NCBI GenBank assembly: GCA_040954595.2
Contig: CM082583.2
Location: 10,912,001 to 10,976,000, forward strand
DNA from: Balanoglossus misakiensis
Lineage: Eukaryota > Hemichordata
Direction: 5' to 3'
Length of the DNA: 64,000 nucleotides
Of the stretch, positions 52,201 to 62,800 are shown piece after piece. Made by a program: the position numbers and the translations under genes. Under the pieces are notes generated by a model that worked only from the letters and a program-made list of their open reading frames with translations, searched no databases and was not told the origin of the DNA. Position 1 is the first letter of the stretch, and each line of letters starts with the position of its first letter.

Positions 52201-55200
52201 TGCTTTAAACTAGTGTGGTATGTGTACTATACCATACAGTCTTAGTGAAAAAATCTAACATGTACTTGTTTCTATGTAAGAATTATTGTGAAGATGAGTT
52301 TCTCTTTGCCAATGTCATTTTGGAGATATAAAGGAGTTCTCCTCATTTGTGTAATAACAATGATCATGTTGCAAAAATGGGATCATTAAAATTTATAAAA
52401 AAATACGTTCCTTCCTTTGAAAGGAATTAAGTAGACAGAGTTTCCATTTCATATGGATTTTTCAATTTTCTTAGTCAGTGCCATGAAACTTCTTTGCTAT
52501 AAAAATGAAGAGCATATCTCTGATGATTAATTTTGTAAATGTCATCTGAGTAAAAGAGTTCTATATTTGGAGCAGAAGTTTAATTGATTTGACAGCAAAA
52601 AAATCAGAATATAATTTGAGATGAGCTTACCAGTAGTGGTACAGTAGCAATGAGTCGAATCCCACTTAATGTGCTGGTGGTGCGTCTCTTTCCTGGTGAG
52701 AACTCGCTTGGTGAAATGTACGTCTTGTGCTCCACTATGTTCCACTGTTGACAGACTTTGTTACTACCAGAGCCGTGCGGCTTAGTCTTGCCGTGCAACA
52801 CAATAAGCAATGTACTCTATGCTGAGCTGTGATTAATGGGAAAGAAATCACTTAAGTACCATAATGCCCTCCGATCCAAATATACAATGAGAGGGGAGAC
52901 AAAAAAAATATCAGATGGATTTTTGTGGAGTGGTTGTCGTAGCCGAGAGCTGGAATGCCACGAAACCTGAAGTGTTGATTGAGGAGAGATATCAGATCAG
53001 TGTTGAAGCATTGGTTTGTAAGGACACTTCTGTGAATGTGCTCTGGCTGGCTAAGCTCCGTCAGTGGTTAGCGTCATAATTCAATATGTGTTGCATGGTA
53101 AACAGGTCTGCAGGATACTCTCTGCTGATTGGATATTGTTGCGGATCCCCATTCAAGATCATTTTGATTTTCCATGGCAATCACCGAGTACCAACCATGA
53201 ATGCAGCGAGGGGGGACACTAACTCTTGACCCCAATCTTCCTATTTCAGTCTCTTGCAGTGATTTCTTTTCCTGTGTACCCAGGTAATGGCTTATTCGCA
53301 GCTTTTGTGCTCTCTCCCTAAGCAAGTATGACTTACTGCTTGCTTTTTACAGGTGAACTGCTTAAACCTTTACCCTCTGTTCGGAAATTCATTGAATCTG
53401 ACCCAAATAAAGGAGTCAGGTTTATTCTGGGACAATAGCAAGAACAAAAAAACCTGGCCATTTGTGTCCGACCCGAATGAAATACAGTTTTTACTTCTCA
53501 AAAGCTATGATTTTAGACTGAGTTATGATGGACCCCCGGATCGCTCTGGCTACTTTGAGCGCACAGTTAAAGCTATGAGAATAAGTGGTTGATTTGAATA
53601 TTAATAGAGAGGGGACACATGTAGAGCCAAGAGTGACAAACAACCATTGACAAGGATTCCCTGTATTCTTCAATGGATGTAATACTGTTGTCCCACGACC
53701 ACAATGCCTGAGAGATATCCCCTGTCACTGTAGGCTAAATGCTGCTTTCAGCGCCCACAGCTTAATAAAACAGAAACAACAATGAGGCATTTTCCACATG
53801 ATTGGATCAAAATACAAAGACAACAAGAGAGAAACAGCTTTAACTGTATCTTCTTAGCATTATCGTTGACAGATATGTGTTGAGAGAGATTCATTCACAG
53901 AATATGTGCAAAAGGATCACCAGTTTTATGACCAGGTTTAGAAAATCCACCAACCCAAAACATGGATCCTAAGTTATAGCTATTTGTCACCACTGGGGAA
54001 AAACTGTCCTCAGAGAGTCTGCGATTTGAGAAAGAACCTTAAATTTTATTGCTTCATTCCCATTTAATTTACATATGGATGTGACATAATATAAGACGCC
54101 ATGATAATTGTTAAGATTTTGTCCTTTTCAGAGAAAATTCAGCTCAGCAGTTTTAGAGACACTTAAAGGCACACAGAAATTACTGGCAATAATTTTGAGC
54201 ATGAATGCAAAACTGATGGAATGGTTCCAACACTTGTCTTTATGTAGGAGTGATCTCAGTTTGAGAATGTTGTAAAGACTTTCTTCTAATTGAGTAATAA
54301 GACTAGAATGAGCTAGACAAACATGCTTTTAAAAGGGTTTCAATTGGCAAAGAGGACCACAAGTCGTAACTCTGATTTTTTTATGATTGGACCATTGAGG
54401 ACAAGGTCGATAGAAACCCTGCCACCAAGTGTGTATCACTGTTGTCAGTCAGGGTCCATTTCCTTCACCTCAGTGTTCCCAAGCATTTGTTTATGCAATC
54501 GTAAATCAGATTCCGTTGATTTGTCTTCTGCTGTGAAGCATGGAGGATAGAGTATTTCCTTTTGTGGTTTGTTTGTTGTGGTTTTTTTGCACTGTAATTC
54601 CCTAGAGTGTCTCCACACCCCCAGGCTGTTGTTTTATGACACTGAGAAATTCTACAAACCAATGACAGGTTAGACATTTAACTGGAATGAGGTCAGAGTT
54701 GAGATGAGTAATGTTTATCCCTAACCTATTGGTAGTCAAGAGATTGGAAGGACAAGTAGAAAAACTGTTTTAAAATGTACACCGTCTTGTCTTGTGATAA
54801 ATGCGGTCACTGGAGGTATTTATTCATTGCAAAATTATGCAGATTGCATGAATACATCATTTATTATATGTTCTCTTCAGTGAAAACTTGCCCATTGCTA
54901 TTTTGAAAATTAATTGCTAAGTGTGTTTTTATATTAAAATGAAACCGCAATATAGTTTGTGGTGTAATTGAATAAGTGCCTGGTTTGATTGAATTAAATC
55001 CTTGGAAAACTTTACTGCCATAGGCTTTCCTGCACTGTCCCTGACGTGGCATTCCAGATTCCTTTGACCAATACTTGTCATCTTTTTGTCTGGAAAATTT
55101 GACTATATGAATGCAGTTGTGTTGCATGGAAAATGGAGAATAGTTACGAGGAATAAATTTACCAGAATATGAGGACTTATTAGATTCTGTAGTTTAATTT

Positions 55201-58200
55201 TCCACTTAGAAATATCTTGTCTTTGTTTCCCATACAGTGTCATTTTCCAGTGATAATCGGTTTCTATGGTGCATTCTTTGCTGAAAACAGAATCTCAATA
55301 TGTACAGAATATATGGATGGTGAGTAAAAATATTTAATCGTATGATTTCATTTGCAGGGCCTGTTTTTGGCCTTGTCAACTGGTCCAATCAATAAATTAG
55401 AGAATTGGGTTTTTAATAAATAAGTCACTTTAAAAGTGACGATCACATACAAGAAAACAGATGCTTGAGTGGTTTAATTGTAATCATGTTCATTAATTTT
55501 GCCTTGAACTTCACCTATGATTGAAAAAAAACATTAGCATGCAAATCTGTATTTTAATCTGATATGCAGCGTAACTTATGAAATTGGTGACCCTAATTTT
55601 TCAGGGACAGTTAATGAAACTGTAGTAATTGACAAGACTGAATTGCTGTTGATGCTTCCACTGTGCAAATTTCATGTACATGTATGATGTTATAAGATAC
55701 ATTTGATACAGATCTGTTCAAAAGATGTGTTATTTTTACAGGGGGTTCATTGGAAATGTATGGCTCTATACCAGAACCAGTGTTGGGAAGAATTGCTGTG
55801 TCCGTAAGTAGTGTATCATTCACACAGGCATTAATAAAGATCTAGAAAGACCATTTGATTTATTATAAAAAGCATGTTGGGAGAGTGTAGTCTTGTAGTT
55901 GAATTCTGTTTAACAACAAACATACAGAATCTTAGAAGTCATATTTCAAACACACCTTGAAGGAATGTTTGTTCCCTGACATTTCCCAGATTGTTAAAGG
56001 CCTGAATTATTTATGGAGTCTGAAAATTATGCACAGAGGTGAGTAATAATTTACACTCAGTTTTTTCTGCCATAGATTCCCTAAATTCTCCAAAGGAAAT
56101 AAACCATTGCAATGTTGCAATTTCTCAAATTCCAGCCAAGAGAATTGTTGCCATTTCACAGCTTAGATCTGTATGTTTCTGTTGAGAATAAAGTAAAACA
56201 TCTGGACTATATTTGACAGTGATTTGTGTTCACAGCATTGTATCTTTTGAGTTAACATCTGCAGACTGATTTGATCTATCTGTGGACACATGAAACATTG
56301 ATGTCTGTGAACTGTGTGTGTCTGCAAGATACACAAGGTTATGATTTAGTGTCATTTTCTCAGAAATCTGCAATTACGATAGTAGTATATCAAGTGAAAA
56401 TGGTAATCGTGAAACTCTACTTGATTTCAGATGTCAAGCCATCGAATATCTTAGTCAGCACCAGAGGAGAAGTGAAACTGTGTGATTTTGGTGTGAGCGC
56501 ACAACTGATCAACTCAATCACACAAACTTACGTGGGAACAAATGCATATATGGCAGTAAGTCTACTGGATTCTAATCAAAGTTTGAAACTGACCCATACC
56601 TTGGTCTTCACTGGTTTTCCATCATATTCAAGTACATTGTATTTGTCTTGTATTCGATAAAATCTTTTGCTACAAAATGTCATTTTTATTTTTTCATATG
56701 CCTATTGTTCATTGTCTACAGCCGGAGAGAGTCCTTGGTGATCAGTATGGTGTTCCCTCTGATGTGTGGAGTCTCGGAGTCAGTCTGTTGGAAGTAAGAT
56801 ACTGTTGGCAAACACTGTGTCATTCTTGCTGTAAAATTTCCAATTGACCAAAGTAACAGAAACTGATGTTCTGTATTATAAAAAGTCAAATTTTATTTCT
56901 CTGTTTTATCCACAGATAGCTCTGGGGAGGTTTCCATATCCGGTGAGTATGGCATTAATTTTATGTCAAAACTCTTTCAATTTAAACATCCTGAATATCA
57001 AAATGAATACAGTTCGAATCCTCATTGGAAAATGTTTGACGAGTTAGGGGATCTCAGCTGGATTTTCACTATTTGCTGTCAATAACTATGGGATCATGTA
57101 CATAAATCTACCAACCATGGTTGAGGTGATGTCTCTGTGTTCGTGTTTAGTCTTCTTGTAACCATGGTGATGCATACCACACTGACAGTTTACTCTCTCT
57201 TTTTGTCTCTTTCCAGACGACCCCACGAGAGCAAGAATTATCTGTAAGGCTTTCCGTAAATCTTTTTTTTATTCTGAGTATTCATCAGACTGAATCAGAT
57301 ACAGAGGTGGTTGTTGTATAATTGTCTCAGTACAGTACAACAATGTAGGGATAACTAACCCTTGCCAGATAACAAATGTCTTCTAATTTTGTAAGATGAG
57401 TTTGACCTAAGTACAGAACTAATTTATGTCATTAAAATGCAAAGACTTTGAGCTGCCTGATAAAACTTCTTCTCCGCCCGACTTAACCTGTAATGACCTT
57501 TTTTGACACTCTAATGAAGAATGATGGATCATCCGAAGCAGTAACGTATATTTTAATCTAGAGGTGCATTTTTTTTATTTTTCAGGCCATAGATCTTTTA
57601 CAATGTATCGTCCATGAGGTGAGTAGCGCTACATATCAAAGATAGTTGTGTGTGAAGGATTAGATATGTTGTATTAGTGTCCTTGAAATGGGTTTGATCA
57701 CAGCATTTCGATATTAAATGCTTAATCAAATATAATCCTGTGCGGTTCTCAGTTGTAATCAGTGCGAATGTTGTTTTTTATCAGAGATACATGAAATAGG
57801 TGTAAGATGAGAGTAAATCATCGTAGAGACAGAATGAATGGAGATATCGGAGTTGGATGTCAGTACCATGATTTGTTTTCTTGTCTTTTTCTTTTCAGAA
57901 TCCACCACGGTTGCCCAGAAATCAATTTTCAGAGCAGTTTGCTGACTTTATAGAACACTGGTAAGTTGTTCTGTGCATGTATATGTACTGTGTATGTACA
58001 AGTGGGGATAATGCATTACGTATCAATCTGGTGCTTTGGTGTTACCATGATTGCCATGGCATGTTGTTTTCACTGTGTAACTACTTCCACTTCATTTATT
58101 TCACAAGTTCTTAATTTTAATGCAAACAAACTAGTTGCCTATATCCTTCACACTTCAGTAATAATTGACAATCTCAATCTCTCATGTTCACATTTGTTGT

Positions 58201-58484
58201 TCAAACGATCAATCACCCATAAACTCACTATATAGAAGCACAGGACCGCCTTCAATCAGGACATGCTGTAACAACATAGATATAAATGTCTGTCTTTGTT
58301 GTTATCTTGCAGCATGCAAAAGTCACCTACTAAGAGACCAAAACCTGAGGCCCTAATGAAGCATGATTTTATCCAGATGTACGACGATGGTACTATGCAA
58401 ATCATTGCACAGTGGGTTTGCAGGAAATTGGAAGAAATTCGACAACAGAAACTAGCACTAGCAGAACACCAAGTCATGATGTGA
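37289..58484 (+). CDS. MAP2K5: Dual-specificity MAP kinase kinase 5 (MEK5)
   Basis: Complete 19-exon model of 438 aa (human 448). Exons: 37289-37384, 37947-37995, 38347-38414, 38524-38634, 38871-38932, 39041-39086, 39301-39365, 39714-39753, 40344-40412, 55238-55319, 55742-55803, 55990-56038, 56431-56555, 56722-56793, 56916-56942, 57217-57243, 57586-57618, 57899-57960, 58313-58484. An N-terminal PB1 domain has the acidic OPCA motif ([15 protein letters not shown]). The kinase domain has glycine loop GNGHSGTV, Lys179 in AVK, HRDVKPSN at 265-272 (split across an intron), and DFG at 285-287. The activation loop [13 protein letters not shown] has Ser295 and Thr299 at the MEK5 phosphosites. MEK5 is activated by MEKK2/3 through PB1 contacts and phosphorylates ERK5. 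Intron 9 is about 14.8 kb and hosts a C1q gene on the other strand. Confidence 0.97.
42148..42480 (-). CDS. In-frame 110-codon extension after the C1q stop codon
   Basis: Directly after the C1q UGA (42483-42481) the same frame continues for 110 codons to a TAA at 42150-42148. It first reads Gln-Leu, then Met (ATG at 42474-42472). The predicted segment is rich in Ser, Thr, Asn and Asp, with a six-residue repeat of SDNSII type, and ends in about 20 hydrophobic residues ([20 protein letters not shown]) with no cytoplasmic tail. That layout resembles a mucin-like stalk plus a GPI-anchor signal. It could be translated by readthrough of UGA-C, by re-initiation at the ATG, or not at all. A polymorphic or misread stop codon is an alternative. 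Function is inference only. Confidence 0.4.
   Translation of the reverse strand, partial: QLMHASELESDSSTLTYSGSEKVATDISMINTEGLRNTEHSTTMPITDRSVTTDNSITSDNSIISDNSIISDNSKIPESSLTSDATRLVINAIYYILSMLITYICISVAF
42260..42331 (-). repeat. 18 bp tandem repeat, four units
   Basis: Four consecutive 18 bp units (42260, 42278, 42296, 42314) of the form GAATTATCTGAGATTATT on the plus strand, with few substitutions. A multiple of three, it preserves the minus-strand frame and encodes the repeated Ser-Asp-Asn-Ser-Ile-Ile unit of the C1q extension. Confidence 0.95.
42481..43407 (-). CDS. Secreted collagen-like C1q-domain protein (C1q/TNF-related)
   Basis: A single coding exon of 308 aa nested antisense in MAP2K5 intron 9. 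It starts with a signal peptide ([20 protein letters not shown]). A basic and cysteine-containing linker (QCLPCCEKG) probably supports disulfide-linked oligomers. About 35 uninterrupted Gly-X-Y triplets follow, with several GEKG/GEPG/KGD sites, then a C-terminal C1q domain from about residue 165 ([27 protein letters not shown], ending [14 protein letters not shown]). The family forms trimers through the C1q head and acts as an extracellular pattern-recognition or adipokine-like ligand. A TTTTACAG acceptor ending at 43437 indicates an upstream non-coding exon, so I chose the ATG at 43407 opening the signal peptide rather than a longer frame that crosses the acceptor. The frame stays open beyond the UGA stop. 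Confidence 0.93.
   Translation of the reverse strand: MAWHSVLVMSLLLVTIVTANSDAEEELIKPGRKRKRDQCLPCCEKGDMGMPGPTGLQGVQGMYGTPGENGTPGLPGTPGIPGSPGLLGPKGDKGDNGGQGPPGVTGPSGQHGSSGPSGPPGPQGPPGEKGAPGEKGEPGLKGEPGLTGTLGSGTAAGWTAPPVKVQTSLFNQPKSAFTAIRTSSLTGHNDRGKDVTFDTVITNVGGHFDGITGRFTCAINGTYFFTFHIVHNRDTQVMLVKNNDRQVSVHGDAGNTTRESYSNSAVLQLVVGDQVWLKLGSSHSLTSNTEKLTSFSGFLLFAEQVVPL
47374..47402 (+). repeat. GATGAT/GGTGAT microsatellite
   Basis: A short trinucleotide run in MAP2K5 intron 9, a simple repeat. Confidence 0.85.
48538..48596 (+). repeat. CA-rich imperfect microsatellite
   Basis: Imperfect ACAC/CACATG units in MAP2K5 intron 9, followed by scattered ACATGTA palindromes. Confidence 0.75.
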
Positions 58485-59786
58485 TTTTTGTGAGATAATC
58501 AAATCATGAAAAATGAGGGAAAACACAGCAATATAGTTATCTGCTCACAACATGTCATTTGTAAAATTCTCACACATTACTCATGTACAATTCCACATAT
58601 TGTAGTTTTGTGTAAGGATGAACTGTACCCAGGGGAGTGATAAATAATACCCTATGAATTACTGAGAGAGTTGATAACTCTGGTGAGCAGTTTACTATCA
58701 CTGACTCCAGGGGGCGCTGTTCCCAACTTGAAATCTCCACAGTTGCTACAAGTAGAATGTTTCATTTCTTAGTTTACAATACGTACAAAAATCACATATA
58801 GTCCTAGACCGATGTTATACGCCATGACAGTTGTGATTTTCAATTTTTTACTGGCCTAGCCTGGAGGTTGGTCACGATATCTCAGTGAGTATTAAATGTG
58901 TAGAGCATGTATTCTGTGAATATCACAGGGCATTTTGTGTAGACATATTCTGTAGTTTTCACTTATTTTGTGGCATTTAATTGCTTTATACATGTAGGTA
59001 TCAAAAAGTTCAAAGACGTTACATCTTGAGAGAAATCATGTTACAAGAAATTGTGCCTTCGTGATAGTACATTGTACCCGTCCAATTGTCCTGGCAATTT
59101 ACAAGCTGATCTTTCCTTACATATACTCAGTGTACATTGGCTGTTTTCCACTATTCTGAGCCAACCCATCCTTAATATGTCCATGACAGCAGTTACTGCA
59201 AACAGTGGCATCAGTCTACGTGAATGAAACATGTCAAACCCACGGAGAGTATCACTTAATAACTGCCAGCTTGCCCTAATGGATAATAACCTGAACTTTT
59301 ATTGTAAACGACGTAATGACTAATAAAAGGAGTAATATCATGAAGAACATATTTTGTGTGTGAATGGGTCCAGTAGCATTTGCAGGTGCAAATGAAATTG
59401 GTAATCAATGGGTGGAACTCTCACCAGGAAAATAAAAAAAATCCTCCGGTCCCACCCTGGAAGTAACTTCTGAACAGTCTCTTATACACTGTGGCGCTGC
59501 TTTTCAGGTCGTGCCCATTTTAGTGACGAACTGCTTTTCAACATCTGCACTTGGATAAGAATACAAATGGCCGAGTTAAACACTGGACAAAACGTGCCAC
59601 AATGACACGGAGCGACTTGTTAACACTGCTTCTTTTGTCCTTTTCCATTTCAAGAGTAGACAGTATTGAAAGTTCACAAGCTTTCACCTCGGGTTCACCT
59701 GGTGTAAAAGGTATAGTACCGTATTCCGACTGCACCCGTTTTCTATTGTTCAAGAACTGTTTATATGAACCTAGTCGCCATTGCAG
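58485..59786. other. MAP2K5 3' UTR and MAP2K5-TRPA intergenic DNA
   Basis: About 1.3 kb with no supported coding exon. AATAAA at 59322-59327 on the plus strand is a likely MAP2K5 polyadenylation signal. A TTGCAG acceptor-like site ending at 59786 suggests that the TRPA gene has an upstream 5' UTR exon in this interval. Confidence 0.55.
59322..59327 (+). terminator. Putative polyadenylation signal, MAP2K5
   Basis: AATAAA about 840 nt downstream of the MAP2K5 stop. Confidence 0.4.
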
Positions 59787-59807
59787 ATATAGAACACGTA
59801 GGAAGCG

Positions 59808-62800
59808 ATGTCTGAGATCGAAAGCATCGAGGATGACATAAAACCGACAGAATGTCGATCAGCAAGTCTTGCAGACGACAATCTTACATCCACACTAGAA
59901 GTGGAGGCAGTAGTCATTGAAAACCCGTCCAAGAAAGTAGAGCAGAGAGAGAAGGAAAGTGGGAGAGAATTGCAAATGGAAGAAGGCAAAGTGGTTATTT
60001 CGCCCCAGAAGACTGGAAGTACGGCGGTTCATGATCAGTCGATTGAAGTTGAAGGTGTAGTTATCGAAAATCCACGTCACATACCAGGTATAAGAGTCAC
60101 AAAATATGTTCCAAAGCAAACGACCCCAACTTTTCCATACTACTAAAAATAGTGGTCAAATCTTAGTGTGTAATGAACATTTGGAAGTCTTGTGTTGAAG
60201 AATTAGTCAAATTTCGGATGCAATTGTATCTTAAGTTATATTAGCTCTCATAATGGAAACCCTCTGTCACTTCGGGGCCCTAACTGGTGACGTAGTTTGC
60301 CGCTACGAAGACCAAAGATAATAAGTGTTGTCGACACAAAAACCATGGGCGTTACCCTACTTCATTTCTTTCACGTAAAACATGCGTACGTAAATTCCCA
60401 GGGAAAATAATTAGTTGTTTGGCGTCTGCTAATATTGTTCATTTGGTTATTGTCAGGTCTGAAACGATCACGGAAACAACGGTCATGGCAGGGATTTGCA
60501 GGACAGAAGAGAGGAGCAAAAGTGGTTGCCGAATTTGACGGACAAAATGTTCAGTTTGTGAAAAGTAAATTAGACAACTCGGAGGTATGTAACCTTTGAC
60601 ATATCTCGAGTGATTTCACCAACATATACTCGTTGTCAACGGCCCGAAATTGCTATTTCAAATCAAATCGAACTTCTCTCATTTTTTTCTCAGACAAAAT
60701 GGAGCAGGCATTTACATGACCTTGTCAACGACAAAGACGTAGAGCAGTTGGAATACGCGTTGAAATGTAAACCAAACTTTGAACACGGTAAGTCGACCCA
60801 TGCAAATCCGAACTGTTGCCTATTTTGCTTATGAAAGGTCTAAGTTGCATGATTGGTTTCTCTGCACCTGTCTGTAGACAAGGACAACCATAGTACACGA
60901 CTTGTGTTGCATTCTCTAGACCGGCGATGTCTCAGGATGATTAATTGCCACCCAAGTTACATTTGAAGAACTTCCTTCATGTTATCTCAGTAAATGTCTA
61001 GCTGTTTCTATACCACTGATCTATCGCCGTTTAGATATCAGTAGCGATGTTGACGATGAAGGACGGACATTGCTCCAAAAGGCCGTACAGAACAGAAGTG
61101 CCAAATCTGTTGAAGTCTTGATGCGGTATGGAGCAGACTCTGCCAAACCATTGGTCAATACCACAGAAAATCTACTACACGAAGCTGTGCGGGCCGGAAA
61201 TGTCAAAATCATGCACGTATGTTATAAATGATAACATCATCAAAATTTGCCTTCTTACACATTTAGCTGTCATTAGGACAGCCTCACAGTATATGTCAAA
61301 CTTTCGTTTATAATCCCCCACAGATGATTCTGAAATGCTCGGATGTGGACGTTAATTTGAAAGGAGAAGACGACAGAACGCCCCTCCATCTTGCCGTCAC
61401 CATGACAACTGATATGGACATCATAGAGGAGATGGTAGTCACCCTTTTTAATTTCTTTACAGAAACGTCACTTTTCTGTGGATTGAGGCATGGTCTATAG
61501 AAAGCCTATCGTAATTAACTCCAAAATTCTATCCGTCACACCACGTGATACAATATATTCATGATGTGATCAGTCTATCGTAATTGCGGTAACTGGAATG
61601 AATTTATGTAGTTTTTGTTCTTTTTCATTCAGGTTGAACGCGGTGCAAAGGTCAATGCTAAGGACATTAATGGAAGAACTCCAGTAATTCTAGCAACAGA
61701 GAAAGGTCCACCTGCATATCTACGGGATTTTCTGTAAGTCTCAATTATTTTTCCTTTTGCCTTTCCTATCGATAACGTACTCATGCAAACCTGGACAATA
61801 CGAATGTGACACTTAGGTGATACCCTATTCTTTTTGCAGGGACCGGTTTTCTGATGCAGATGTGAACGAGAGCGACGATTTCGGATACTCGCCTATTTTG
61901 ATAGCTGCGGCGCACGGTAACCGTCGAAAGGTGGAAATACTTCTAAGTTTCGATGCAGACATGACAGTACGTGACCACGAAGGAAGAACTGTGATACACA
62001 AAGCTGTGGGCAACAAAGAAACTTTGAACATTTTATTAAAGGTGACTGTAACAAGTATTTCTGCCTTTCTTAGTAAATAGCATGCTCTCAAATTGATTTG
62101 CAGATAATTAAACCACTCTGTGTTCTTTCTTATAAGAGGAAGGAATCTTCAGATTTGGTAGACGTCACTGATGGCCATGGCATGACAGCACTACACCAAG
62201 CTGCACAGAAACATCCACAGAGTGTATCATTGTTGCTTGTAAGGAAATTCAACCCGAACGTCAGAAACAAACGAGAGGAGACTCCCCTGCACATTGCTGC
62301 AAGGTAGGCTTAAATTCGACCACATCTGCATGTTTGATCTTCTGGCCAATCACATCTGTCTGTCAGTGTGGTCCTTTAGCCGGCCAACCACATCGCTTAC
62401 AACAGTGATTCTGAATTCTGCATATAAACTTAAAAGAAACACCTGTTACAACGCAAATGACGTGTAAGTTTCTTTATATGCCATGGGTGTCACACTTATT
62501 TGGCGTACATGTACTTGTATTCACCAGGAGTGGTTACATGAGTGCGGTGAAACAGCTTGCTGATTACGACAAAACTGGAGAGATTATCAATGCCGTTGAT
62601 CACAGGCAACGAACGTCTCTCCATCTGGCATCGTATTATAATCACGTCGATGTTATTTCTTTCCTATTTACGAGAAATGCCAACATAACGAGGTGAGAAA
62701 TGAACCGTTTCTTGGCGAGGTTGTGAAAGACATGACATTGTTTTGTGTGAAGGCATTTTACCAATCTCTTGATATTTGACCCAAATACTCACTGTCTTTT

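Larger units (their letters stand above)
40413..55237 (+). other. Very large MAP2K5 intron 9
   Basis: This 14,825 bp intron separates kinase exons ending SELQILYK and starting [11 protein letters not shown]; the other MAP2K5 introns range from about 100 to 1000 bp. Apart from the nested C1q gene at 42.1-43.4 kb I found no supported exons. Simple repeats include GATGAT/GGTGAT units at about 47374-47402 and CA-rich DNA at about 48540-48596. Its AT-rich open frames lack splice context or family resemblance. Confidence 0.8.

Noticed and set aside
53353-53592. 79-codon frame in MAP2K5 intron 9 preceded by a TTTACAG acceptor-like site
   Set aside because: It ends in a stop without a donor and its peptide does not fit the MEK5 kinase sequence, which is continuous between exons 9 and 10.
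59573-59841. Signal-peptide-like frame (LLTLLLLSFS region) just before the TRPA-like start
   Set aside because: It overlaps the TRPA start in another frame, has no recognisable mature protein, and the hydrophobic run is short; more likely 5' UTR or spacer.
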